64,000 nucleotides of DNA from Arachis hypogaea. Its lineage: Eukaryota; Streptophyta; Magnoliopsida; Fabales; Fabaceae. The translations under genes were made by a program, and so were the position numbers. The number at the start of each line of letters is the position of its first letter. Within the stretch, counting starts at the first letter, position 1. The DNA lies in contig NC_092048.1 in assembly GCF_003086295.3 (NCBI RefSeq), forward strand, positions 93,724,626-93,788,625, given 5' to 3'. Below the pieces are notes generated by a model. That model was not told the DNA's origin and did not search any database. It saw only the letters and a list, made by a program, of their open reading frames with translations. Below are positions 53,297-63,581 of the stretch, one piece after another.

Positions 53297-54837
53297 TGAT
53301 GAGCGGATATTTTATACGCTTTTTGGGGTTAATTTCATATAGTTTTGAGTATGTTCTAGTTAGTTTTTAGTCTATTTTCATTAGTTTTTAGGAAAAATTC
53401 ATATTTCTGGACTTTACTATGAGTTGTGTGTTTTTTTGTAATTTCAGGTATTTTTCTGGCTGAAATTGAAGGAGCTGAGCAAAAATCTGATTCAGGCTGA
53501 AAAAGGACTGCTGATGCTTTTGGATTCTGATCTCCCTGCACTCCAAGTGGATTTTCTGGAGCTACAGAACTCGAAATGGCATGCTTCTAATTGTGTTGGA
53601 AAGTAGACATCCAGAGCTTTCCAGAAATATATAATAGTCGATACTTTTCACAAGGATAGATGACGTAAACTGGCGTTCAACGCCAGTTCTCTGCCCAATT
53701 CTGGCGTCCAGCGCCAGAAAAGGATCAAAAGCTGGAATTGAACGCCCAAACTGGCACAAAAACTGGCGTTCAACTCCACAAATGGCCTCTGCACGTGAAT
53801 TGCTTAATTCTCAGCCCAGCACACACCAAGTGGGACCCAGAAGTGGATCTCTGCATCATCCATCATAGTTTACTCATTTTTTGTAAACCTAGGCTACTAG
53901 TTTAGTATTTAAACAACTTTTAGAGACTTATTTTGCATCTCATGACATTTTAGATCTGAACTTTGTACTCTTTGACGGCATGAGTCTCTAAACTCCATTG
54001 TTGGGGGTGAGGAGCTCTGCTGTGTCTCGATGAATTAATGCAAGTATTTCTGTTTTCTATTCAAACACGCTTGTTCCTATCTAAGATGTTCATTCGCGCT
54101 TAACTGTGATGAAGGTGATGATTCGTGACACTCATCACCATTCTCAACCCATGAACGTGTGCCTGACAACCACCTCCGTTCTATATCAGATTGAATGAGT
54201 ATCTCTTAGATCTCTCAATCAGAATCTTCGTGGTATAAGCTAGAATTGATGGCGGCATTCATGAGAATCCGGAAAGTCTAAACCTTGTCTGTAGTATTCC
54301 GCGTAGGATTCAAGGATTGAATGACTGTGACGAGCTTCAAACTCTTGAAGGCTGGGCGTTAGTGACAAACGCAAAGGAATCAAGGGATTCTATTCCAACC
54401 GGATCGAGAACCAACCGGTGATTAGCCGTGCTGTGACAGAGCGCGTGAGCATAGTTTTCACTGGAAGGATGGAAGGTAGCCATTGACAACGGTGATCCAC
54501 CAACACACAGCTTGCCATAGGAGGACGTGCGTGCGTGAACAAGAAGACAGAGGAAAGCAGAGATTCAGAAGACAAAGCATCTCCAAAACTCCAACATATT
54601 CTCCATTACTGCATAACAAGTAACCTTTAATCCATGCTCTCTTGTTTATTTGCAATTCACTTGATAAACATAATTGACTTCCTGACTAAGATTTACAAGA
54701 TAACCATAGATTGCTTCAAACCAACAATCTCCATGGGATTCGACCCTTACTCACGTGAGGTATTACTTGGACGACCCAGTGCACTTGCTGGTCAGTGGTA
54801 CGAGTTGTGAAAAGTGTGATTCATAATTCGTGCACCA
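53297..54837 (+). repeat. Element E LTR 3
   Basis: 1541 bp, ending GTGCACCA directly before the TSD GTCAC. It has private substitutions relative to LTRs 1 and 2 (for example GGGACCC for GGGCCCC near 53836). Confidence 0.93.
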
Positions 54838-54842
54838 GTCAC

Positions 54843-55667
54843 CTTGTAAATCTCAGTTAGGCGGATTTAAATAGTTTTAAGAAATTATAGTGGATGAAAA
54901 TTAAATAAAATATAAAATAGGATAGTGGTACTTATGTAATTCATTGGTGAGAATTTCAGATAAGCGTATAGAGATGCTTTCGTTCCTCTGATCTCTGCTT
55001 TCCTGCTGTCTTCATCCAATCAATCCTACTCCTTTCCATGGCAAGCTCTATGTAGGGCATCACCGTTGTCAATGGCTACTTCCCGTCCTCTCAGTGAAAA
55101 TGGTCCAAGATGCTCTGTCACGGCACGGCTATTCATCTGTCGGTTCTCGATCATACTGGAATAGGATCCATTGATCTTTTTGCGTCTGTCACTACGCCCA
55201 GCACTTGCGAGTTTTAAGCTCGTCATAGCCATCCCTTCCCAGATCCTACTCGGAATACCACAGACAAGGTTTAGACTTTTCGGATCTCAGGAATAGCCAT
55301 CCATGGGTTCTAACTTATACCACGAAGACACTAATAACTCGGACTCGGTCTCCTGTATTAGATATCCAAGAGATATCCATTCAATCTATAGTAGAACAGA
55401 AGTGGTTGTCAGGCACGCGTTCGTAAGTTGAGAATGATGATGACTGTCATGATCATCACATCCATCATATTAAAGTGCGAATGAATATCTTAGAAGCGGA
55501 ATAAGTTGAATTGAATAGAAAAACAGTAGTACTTTGCATTAATCCTTGAGGAACAGCAGAGCTCCACACCTTAATCTATGGTGTGTAGAAACTCTACCGT
55601 TGAAAAATACATAAGTAAAAGGTTCAGGCATGGCCGAGAGGCCAGCCCTCACAAAGGTCTAGGATAG
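54843..55667 (-). repeat. LTR H, remaining part
   Basis: This continues the LTR begun at 30343-30526. On the minus strand it has LTR-E-like blocks (for example plus-strand GACAACGGTGATG... equivalents near 55040 and GTTGTCAGGCACGCGTTCGT near 55406) in the expected order. It is cut at 55667 by LTR I. No gene is present. Confidence 0.65.
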
Positions 55668-57516
55668 TGATGCCAGGGAATTTTGGCCAGTTTCATTGAC
55701 CTTTTTTTTACTATTTTTAGGGTAGTTTCATGCATTTTCTTTGAAAATAAGCTAGTTTTAGGTAGATATTCACTTACCTCTTGATTCAAGCATACATTGT
55801 GCACTCTACATGATTTCATGAGAATTTTTGCATGAATTATATGATAAATTGGATGATGCATGACTTATGACTTGGATTAGAACTTTGATGCACTTTGTTG
55901 CTTGATTTCAGGACAAAGGAAGCAAAGAAGAACCACGTTAGCAGTCACGTTAGTCCCACTAACGTGACCTCTAACGTGGAATGGGTGCTAACTTACAAAG
56001 TTAATGAGAAATGTAATCGCCAATAACGCCCTCGAAGCCATCATAAGCCCACGTTAAGAGTCACGTTAACTAAGTTAACGTGAACTCTAACGTGGAAGAA
56101 GACAATAAGGCCAAAGTTAGTGACACTCCCCTTTGTCACTAACGTTGGACCAAGTTCATAATTGGCCACGTTAGTTGCCACGTTAACTTAGTTAACGTGG
56201 CTTCTAACGTTAAGAAGCAAAAGGGAAGCCAACGTTAGTAACATTCACCTTTGTCACTAATGTTGGCCAAGCTTCCATAAGCCACGTTAACTTAGTTAAC
56301 GTGGAAGCTAACGTGGAGAGAGCAATTGGTCGCCAACGTTAGTGACACTTACCTTTGTCACTAACGTTGGGGTGAACCACCAAGAGCCACCATGAGCAAC
56401 GTTAACTCCCACGTTAACTTAGTTAACGTGGAAGCTAACGTGGATAAAGAGATGATGAGCCAACGTTAGTGACACTCACCTTTGTCACTAACGTTGGAGA
56501 TGGCTAGCATGACTACGTTAGAAGCCACGTTAACCTAGTTAACGTGGACTCTAACGTGAGAAATAGGGGCACATTGGAACGTTAGTGACAAAGGTAAGTA
56601 TCACTAACGTTCTCGAAGGATTGGCAAGCTTACGTTAAGAGCCACGTTAACTAAGTTAACGTGGACTCTAACGTAGGGAAGAGGGAAGCTTATCAACGTT
56701 ATTGGGAAAGGTAAGTCCCAATAACGTGTGCGAAGGACCAAGAGGCAACGTTAGTGGTAACATTTGTGCCACTAACGTTGAGGTTAACGTGGCTCATACT
56801 TGGGTGAGCAACGTTAGTGAAAAAGGTGATTGTCACTAACGTTCTCGAACCCACACTTTCACTTAATGTTAACACCACTAACGTCCTGAGCTAAAAGTCC
56901 CTGCCTACTTCACACTTTCTCTCTGCAAGCAAAGCTAAGCCCAATGAAGAAGATAATTGCTTCAAACTCAGGATCCAAAGGCCCATACCCAAGACTTGAA
57001 GAGCCAACTAGAAGATCAGAAGAGTAGTATATATAGGAGTAGCTTTGAATTAGTTAAGAGAGCTGGAAACTTTAGGGAGCCTTTGGCATAGAACGACTCT
57101 CTGTATTTACTTTCTCTAGATTTCTAGTTTTACTTTCAGCATGTATTCTCCATCTTTGTTTTCATTTTCCAGAGCTATGAACAACTAAACCCCTTTCATT
57201 GGGTTAGGGAGCTCTATTGTAATTTGATGGATCAATTTTAGTTTTCATTCTCCTTCTTCTATCTTTTCTCTTGATTTTACTAGAAGCTATTCATACTTGG
57301 ATCTCTTCTGAACCTTGAAAGAGGAATGAAGGGATCATGCTAGAAATGCTTTCTCATGCTGAACCAAATTGGGTGTGAATGGATATGTGACTATAATCCT
57401 TCCAACACTTGATTTGGGAAATGCATGTGGTATAATCAGTGACCATACTTCATCTCTTCTCATGAGCAATTGACCAAGGAATTGGTTATTGATCAAGATT
57501 TGAGAAATTGAATTCC
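55668..57516 (+). repeat. LTR I fragment with dense hairpin palindromes
   Basis: It starts TGATGCCAGGG. Bases 55926-56890 hold an array of two hairpin types. Downstream it has a typical LTR body (CTCTCTGTATTTACTTTC, then GGGAGCTCTATTGTAATTTG). Near 57440-57510 it resembles LTR J. It ends at a junction with an E-type LTR at 57516, so its 3' end is missing. No coding content. Confidence 0.65.
55926..56890. repeat. Hairpin array CACGTTAAC/GTTAACGTG and AACGTTAGTGAC/GTCACTAACGTT
   Basis: Type 1 is a 23-base near-perfect palindrome with arms CCACGTTAACT and AGTTAACGTGG at 56178, 56282 and 56409, with a variant at 56525 and a centre variant at 56642. At 56061 both outer bases change together (T...A). 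Type 2 has arms up to 15 bases with an 8-base loop (56333-56370: CCAACGTTAGTGACA and TGTCACTAACGTTGG). Variants keep pairing with altered arms: GTTATTGGGA/TCCCAATAAC near 56698 and GTTAGTGG/CCACTAAC near 56747. Confidence 0.85.
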
Positions 57517-58060
57517 GGGGCCCACTTGGTGTGTGCTTGGGCTGAGCTTGAAGTTTACACGTGGAGAGGTCATTATTGAAGTTGAACGCCAGTTTGTAAC
57601 GTGTTTCTAGCGTTGAACTCCACTTTGCAACATGTTTCTGGCGCTGGACGCCAGACTGCAGCATGGAACTGGCGTTGAATGCTAGTTTACGTCGTCAATC
57701 CTTATTCAAAGTATAAACTATTATATATTGCTGGAAAGTCCTAGATGTCTACTTTCCAACGCAATTGGAAGTGCGCCATTTGGAGTTTTGTAGCTCCAGA
57801 AAATCAACTTTGAGTGCAGGGAGGTCAGAATCCAACAACATCAGCAGTCCTTCTTCAACCTCTGAATCTGATTTTTGCTCAAGTCCCTCAATTTCAGCCA
57901 GAAAATACCTGAAATCACAGAAAAATACACAAACTCATAGTAAAGTCCAGAAATGTGAATTTAACATAAAAACTAATAAAAACATCCCTAAAAGTTACTA
58001 GATCCTACTAAAAACATACTAAAAATAATGCCAAAAAGCGTATAAATTATCCGCTCATCA
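57517..58060 (-). repeat. Element F 3' LTR (5' part, E-type)
   Basis: On the minus strand it starts TGATGAGCGGATAATTTA at 58060 and follows the element E LTR to about its first third, including palindromes near 57580-57690 and the GCGTTGGAAAGT block. It is cut at 57517 by LTR I. Confidence 0.85.
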
Positions 58061-58098
58061 CAACACCAAACTTAAATTGTTGCTTGTCCCCAAGTAAC
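58061..58098 (-). other. SL2 and presumed plus-strand primer before 3' LTR, element F
   Basis: On the minus strand GTTACTT, loop GGGGAC and AAGCAAC pair with one mismatch (58098 to 58079). TTTAAGTTTGGTGTTG follows against the LTR. Confidence 0.7.
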
Positions 58099-59173
58099 TA
58101 AAAATCAAATAGGATAAAAAGAAGAGAATATACTATAAATTCCAAAATATCAATGAAACATATCTCCAATCAAATGAGCGGGACTTGTAGCTTTTTGCCT
58201 CTTGAATAGTTTTGGCATCTCACTTTATCCATTGAAGTTCAGAATGATTAGCATCTATAGGAACTTAGAGTTCATATAATGTTATTGATTCTCCTAGTTC
58301 AGTATGTTGATTCTTGAATACAGCTACTTTATGAGTCTTCGCCGTGGCCCTAAGCACTTTCTTTTTCAGTATTACCACCGGATACATAAATACCACAGAC
58401 ACATAACTGGGTGAACCTTTTCAGATTGTGACTCAGCTTTGCTAAAGTCCCCAATTAGAGGTGTCCAGGGTTCTTAAGCACAGTCTTCTTTTTCTTTGGA
58501 CCTTGACTTTAACCGCTCAGTCTCAAGTTTTCACTTGACACCTTCACGCCACAAGCACATGGTTAGGGACAGCTTGGTTTAGCCGCTTAGGCCAGGATTT
58601 TATTCCTTTAGGCCCTCCTATCCACTGATGCTTAAAGCCTTGGGATCCTTTTTATCTACCCTTGCCTTTTGGTTTTAAGGGTTATTGGCTTTTTGCTCTT
58701 GCTTTTTCTTTTTCTTTCTATTATATTTTTTTCGCCATTTTTCTCTTTTTTTTCGCAAGCTTTCTGTATTCACTGCTTTTTCTTACTTCAAGAATCATTT
58801 TTATGATTTTTCAGATTATCAAATAACATGTCTCCTTGTCATCATTCTTTCAAGAGCCAACATATTTAACATTCATAAACAACAACTTCAAAAGACATAT
58901 GCACTGTTCAAGCATTCATTCAGAAAACAAAAAGTATTGTCACCACATCAATATAATTAGACTAAGTTCAAGGATAAATTCAAAACCATGTACTTCTTGT
59001 TCTTTTGTTTTTAAAACATTTTTCATTTAAGAGAGGTGATGGATTCATATTCACTACTTTAAGGCGTAGACACTTAGACACTAATGATCATGTAATAAAG
59101 ACACAAACATAGATAAACATTTAACATAAGAAAATGAAAAACAGAAAATTTAAGAACAAGGAATGAGTCCACC
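58099..59173 (-). other. 3' non-coding region, element F
   Basis: Matches the element E 3' region in order and content. A T-rich tract lies at 58680-58800 on the plus strand. No gene. Frames near 58685-59030 are compositional. Confidence 0.6.
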
Positions 59174-60331
59174 TTAGTGATGGTGGCGTTTCCTTCTTGA
59201 GGAACCAATGATGTCCTTGAGCTCTTCTATGTCTCTTCCTTGTCTTTGTTGCTCCTCCCTCATTGCTCTTTGATCTTCTTTAATTTCATGAAGGATGATG
59301 GAGTGCTCTTGATGTTCCACCCTTAATTATCCCATGTTGGAACTTAATTCTCCTAGGGAGGTGTTGATTTGCTCCCAAAAATTCTGTGGAGGAAAGTGCA
59401 TCCCTTGAGGCATCTCAGGGGTTTCTTGGTGATGAGCTTCTTCATGCGTCTCTTGAGATCCATGAATAGGCTCTCTTGTTTGCTCCATCCTTTTCTTAAT
59501 GATGGGCTTGTCCTCTTCAATAAGGATATCTCCCTCTATGTCAATCCCAGCCGAATTGCATAGGTGGCAAATGAGGTGAGGAAAGGCTAACCTTGCCATA
59601 GTGGAGGACTTGTCAGCCACCTTGTAGAGTTCTTGAGGTATAATCTCATGAACCTCCACTTCCTCCCCAATCATGATGCTATGGATCATAATGGCCCGGT
59701 CTATAGTAATTTCAGACCGGTTGCTAGTGCGAATGATTGAGCGTTGAATGAACTCCAACCATCCTCTAGCTACAGGCTTAAGGTTCAGTCTTCTTAGTTG
59801 AACCGGTTTGCCTTTTGAGTCAATCTTCCATTGAGCTCCTTCCACACATATGTCCATGAGGACTTGGTCCAACCTTTGATCAAAGTTGACTCTTCTTGTG
59901 TAGGGGCGTGCGTTCTCTTCCATCATTGGCAAGTTGAATGCTAACGTCACATTTTCCGGACTAAAATCTAAGTATTTCCCCCAAACCATGGTGAGATAAT
60001 TCTTTGGGTTCGGGTTCTTACTTTGATCATGGTTCCTAGTGATCCATGCATTAGCATAGAACTCTTGAACCATTAAAATTCTGACTTGTTGGATGGGGTT
60101 TGTTAGAACTTCCCAACCTCTTATTTGGATCTCATGTTGGATCTCTGGATACTCATTTTTCTTGAGTTTGAAAGGGACCTCGGGGATCACCTTCTTCTTG
60201 GCCACAACATCATAGAAGTGGTCTTGATGGGCTTTGGAGATGAATCTTTCCATCTCCCATGACTCGGAGGTGGAAGCTTTTGTCTTCCCTTTACCTTTTC
60301 TAGAGGATTCTCCGGTCTTAGGTGCCATCAA
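59174..60331 (-). pseudogene. ORF2 of element F, one nonsense codon
   Basis: It starts MMAPKTGESSRKGKGK at 60331. The helical domain shows KKNEYPEIQHEIQIRGWEVL, VQEFYANAW, GAQWKIDSKGKP, LKPVARGWLEFIQ, NRSEITIDRAIMIH and EVEVHEIIP. A TAA at 59329-59327 ends the first 334 codons. The same frame then continues with a Glu/Gln-rich coiled-coil-like tail to TAA at 59174, matching the tail of element E ORF2. A single change at a Gln codon would explain the stop. No hydrophobic N-terminal extension is open here. Confidence 0.78.
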
Positions 60332-60383
60332 TGGTAATGAAAAAACAAAAAGCTTATGCTTTTACCACACCAAACTTAGAATA

Positions 60384-60401
60384 TTACTCGCCCTCGAGCA
60401 A
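60384..60401 (-). ncRNA. Stem-loop SL2 upstream of ORF2, element F
   Basis: On the minus strand TTGCTC, loop GAGGGC and GAGTAA pair over 6 bp with one G.U, followed by TTCTAAGTTTGGTGTG. The closing pair is C-G where elements D and E have T-A, a two-sided change. Confidence 0.72.
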
Positions 60402-60875
60402 GAGAAGAAAGAAAAGAAGAAGAAGAAGAAGATATAGAAGAGAGGGAGAGAGGGTTGTGTTTCGGCCAAGAAGGGGATGAGAGAGTTGTGTTATGTGAAA
60501 ATGAAGAAGAATGGAGAGGTTTATATAGTGGAGGGAGAGGGGTTAAGGTTCGGCCATATGGGGTGGGTTTGGGTGGGAAAGTGATTTTGAATTTTGAAGG
60601 TAGGTGGGGTTTATGAGGTAGGTTTATGGGGAAGAGTGGATGGATATGAGTGGTGAATGGGTAATAGGGAAGAGAGAGATTGAGGTGATTGGTGAAGAGT
60701 TTTGGGGAAAGGTGTTTATTGGGAAGAGAGGATGAATGAGAAGAGGGGAGAGTATGAGTGGAGGTAGGTGGGGATCCTGTGGGGTCCACAGATGCTGAGA
60801 TGATCCTGTAGGGTCCACAGATCCTGAGGTGTCAAGGATTTGCATCCCTGCAACAATTAGGCATGTAAAACGCCT
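60402..60875 (-). other. Pyrimidine-rich leader of ORF2, element F
   Basis: G/A-rich on the plus strand. Frames are Pro/Ser/Leu-rich by composition. It includes short direct repeats GATCCTGTRGGGTCCACAGA at 60775 and 60804. No gene is recognised. Confidence 0.5.
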
Positions 60876-60879
60876 TTGC

Positions 60880-61075
60880 ATGCAATTCTGGCGTTGAACG
60901 CCAGTTCTATGCTTGTTTCTGGCGTTCAGCGCAAGCTCTTCTCAGGGTGCATTCCTGGCATTTGAACGCCAGGATGTTGCTTGTTCTGGGCGTTCAATGC
61001 CAGATCCATGCTCTGTTCTGGCGTTGAACGCCAGCCAGATGCTTCTTACTGGCGTTTAAACGCCAGTAAGCCCTT
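60880..61075 (-). repeat. GGCGTTGAACGCC palindrome array, element F
   Basis: Five copies such as CTGGCGTTGAACGCCAG (60888) and CTGGCGTTTAAACGCCAG (61052), located between SL1 and ORF2 as in D and E. Confidence 0.75.
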
Positions 61076-61214
61076 CCTCCACGGTGTGATTTTTCTTCTG
61101 CTGTTTTTTATTCTGTTTTTGATTTTTCTATTTATTTTGTGACTCCACATGATCATGAACCTAATAAAACATGAAAGAACAATGAAAATAAAAATAAAAT
61201 TAGATAAATAAAAA

Positions 61215-61230
61215 TTGGGTTGCCTACCAA
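61215..61230 (-). ncRNA. Stem-loop SL1, element F (weaker)
   Basis: On the minus strand GTTGGT, AGGCAA and CCCAAT: T-A, T-A, G-C, G-C plus an outer G.U, with a mismatch next to the loop. Preceded by AAGTGCTT. Confidence 0.5.
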
Positions 61231-61300
61231 CAAGCACTTCTGTAATGTCAATAGCTTGACAGTGGGCTCTCATGGAGCCACACAGGTGATCAGGTCAATT

Positions 61301-62017
61301 TTATAGACTCCCAACACCAAACTTAGAGTTTGGATGTGGGAGTTCAACACCAAACTTAGAGTTTGACTGTGGGGGCTTTAGTTGACTCTGCACTGAGAGA
61401 AGCTTTTTATGCTTCCTCTCCATGGTTACAGAAGGAGGACCTTGAGTTTTAAACACAAGGTAGTCCTCATTAAGTTGAAGGACCAACTCTCCTCTGTCTA
61501 CATCAATCACAGCTCTTGCTGTGGCTAGGAAAGGTCTTCCAAGGATGATGCATTCATCCTCATCCTTTCCAGTGTCTAGGATTATGAAATTAGCAGGAAT
61601 GTAAAGGCCTTCAACCTTTACTAACACGTCCTCTACTAATCCATAAGCTTGTCTTATTGACTTGTCTGCCAATTGTAATGAGAATAAGGCAGGCTGTACC
61701 TCAATGATCCCCAGTTTCTCCATTACAGAGAGTGGCATAAGATTTATGCCTGACCCTAGGTCACACAGAGCCTTCTCAAAGGTCATGGTGCCTATGGTAC
61801 AGAGTATTAAGAATTTGCCAGGATCTTGTCTCTTTTGAGGTAAAGTTTGCTGAACCCATGTATCTAGTTCACCAATGAGCAAGGGAGGTTCATCTTCCCA
61901 AGTCTCATTACCAAACAACTTGGCATTCAGCTTCATGATGGCTCCTAGATATTGAGCAACTTGCTCTCCAGTTACATCTTCATCCTCTTCAGAGGAAGAA
62001 TAGTCTTCAGAGCTCAT
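61301..62017 (-). pseudogene. Retropepsin-like protease of element F, separated by frameshift
   Basis: It encodes LCDLGSGINLMPLS (aspartic protease active site, Asp-Leu-Gly), QLADKSI and CIILGRPFLATARAVIDVDRGEL, the usual Athila protease order. A 1-bp shift near 62015 separates it from gag. It would cleave the gag-pol polyprotein. The last codons are encoded by two copies of TCTAAGTTTGGTGTTG, the motif otherwise found beside ORF2 and the 3' LTR. The frame then ends, with no RT after it. Confidence 0.82.
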
Positions 62018-62153
62018 GAATGGCAGAAAGGAGATTTAATGGAATCTCTATGGTCTCTATATGAGCCTCAGATTCCTTTGGGTCCTTAATAGGGAACTCC
62101 TTCTTGCTTGAGAGATGTCCCATGAGGTCATCCTCATTGGGATTCACGTCCTC

Positions 62154-63581
62154 TCATTCCTCTCTAGGTTCGGCCATGTTGACTATGTCAATGGCCTTGC
62201 ACTCTCCTTTTGGATTTTCTTCTGTATTGCTTGGGAGAGTACTAGGAGGGGTTTCAGTGATTCTTTTACTCAGCTGGCCTACTTGTGCTTCCAAATTTCT
62301 AATGGAGGACCTTGTTTCATTCATGAAACTTAGAGTGGCCTTAGATAGATCAGAGACTATATTTGCCAAGCTAGATGAATTCTGCTCAGAACTCTCTGTC
62401 TTTTGCTGAGTAGATGATGGAAAAGGCTTGCTATTGCTAAACATGTCTCTTCCACCATTATTAAAGCCTTGTTGAGGCTTTTGTTGATCCTTCCATGAGA
62501 TATTTGGGTGATTTCTCCATGAGGGATTATAGGTGTTTTCATAGGGTTCACCCATGTAATTCACCTCTGCTATTGCAGGGTTCTCAGGATCATAAGCTTC
62601 TTCCTCAAAAGATGCCTCTTGAGTACTGTTGGATGCAGTTTGCATTCCATTCAGACTCTGAGAAATCATATTGACTTGCTGAGTCAATATTTTGTTCTGA
62701 GCCAATATGGCATTCAGAGTATCAATTTCAAGAACTCTCTTCTTCTGAGGCGTCCCATTACTCATAGGATTCCTCTCAGAAGTGTACATGAACTGGTTAT
62801 TAGCAACCATGTCAATGAGTTCTTGAGCTTCTACAGGCGTCTTCTTTAGGTGAATGGATCCACCTGCAGAAGTATCCAATGACATCTTAGCTAATTCAGA
62901 CAGACCATCATAGAATATATCCAGGATGGTCCATTCTGAAAGCATGTCAGAAGGACACTTTTTGGTCAGTTGCTTATATCTCTCCCAAGCTTCATAGAGG
63001 GATTCACCTTCTTTTTGTCTGAAGGTTTGAACATCCACTTTAAGCTTACTCAGCTTTTGAGGAGGAAAGAACTTGGCTAAGAAAGCCGTGACCAGCTTAT
63101 CCCAAGAGTTCAGGCTATCTTTGGGTTGAGAGTCCAACCACACTCTAGCTCTGTCTCATACAGCAAATGGGAAAAGCATAAGCCTGTAGACCTCGGGATC
63201 AACCCCATTGGTCTTAATAGTGTCACAGATCTGCAAGAATTCAGTTAAGAACTGAAAATGATCTTCAGATGGAAGTCCATGAAACTTGCAGTTCTGCAGC
63301 ATCAGAGAAACTAATTGAGGTTTCAACTCAAAATTGTTTGCTCCAATGGCAGGAATGGAGATGCTTCTTCCATGTAAATTGGAATTAGGTGCAGTAAAGT
63401 CACCAAGCATCCTCCTTGTATTATTATTATTTTCGGCTGCCATCTCCTCTTCCTTTTTGAAAATTCCTGTAAGGTTGTCTCTGGATTGTTGTATTTTAGC
63501 TTCTCTTAGTTTCTTTTTCAGAGTTCTTTCAGGTTCAGGATCTGCTTCAACAAGAATGTTCTTGTCCTTGCTCCTGCTCAT
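62154..63581 (-). pseudogene. gag of element F, one nonsense codon
   Basis: It starts MSRSKDKNILVEADPEPER at 63581. The gag core includes FHGLPSEDHFQFLTEFLQI, VYRLMLFPFAV, WLDSQPKDSLNSWDKL, FFPPQKLSKLKVDVQTFRQ and ESLYEAWERYKQLTKKCP, then a Gln/Asn-rich tail. A TGA at 63158-63156 follows FPFAV and reading continues in the same frame (MWLDSQPK at 63143), so one substitution breaks it. No CCHC knuckle is visible, as is usual for Athila gag. A TGA at 62156-62154 ends the second part before protease. Confidence 0.85.

Larger units (their letters stand above)
30527..54837 (+). mobile_element. Element E: tandem Athila-like retrotransposon, LTR-unit-LTR-unit-LTR
   Basis: Three LTRs start TGATGAGCGG (30527, 42683, 53297) and end GTGCACCA (33610, 44222, 54837). 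Two internal units of about 9.07 kb lie between them in the same direction. GTCAC flanks the whole structure (30522-30526 and 54838-54842), so the outer LTRs belong to one insertion event. Each unit has a primer site, gag-pro-RT-RNaseH-integrase, SL1, palindrome array, SL2, ORF2 and 3' region. The gag-pol of both units is broken and ORF2 is intact in both. Recombination between the two LTRs of one insertion on sister or homologous chromatids is the simplest origin. Confidence 0.92.

Noticed and set aside
30527..54837. Two independent element E insertions side by side
   Set aside because: There is no TSD or host sequence around the middle LTR. A single shared LTR joins the units and the outer TSD copies match each other.
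55926..56890. CRISPR-like alternation of repeats and spacers
   Set aside because: The repeats are palindromes of varying length and type with irregular spacing, inside an LTR of a plant genome. No cas-like gene is present.
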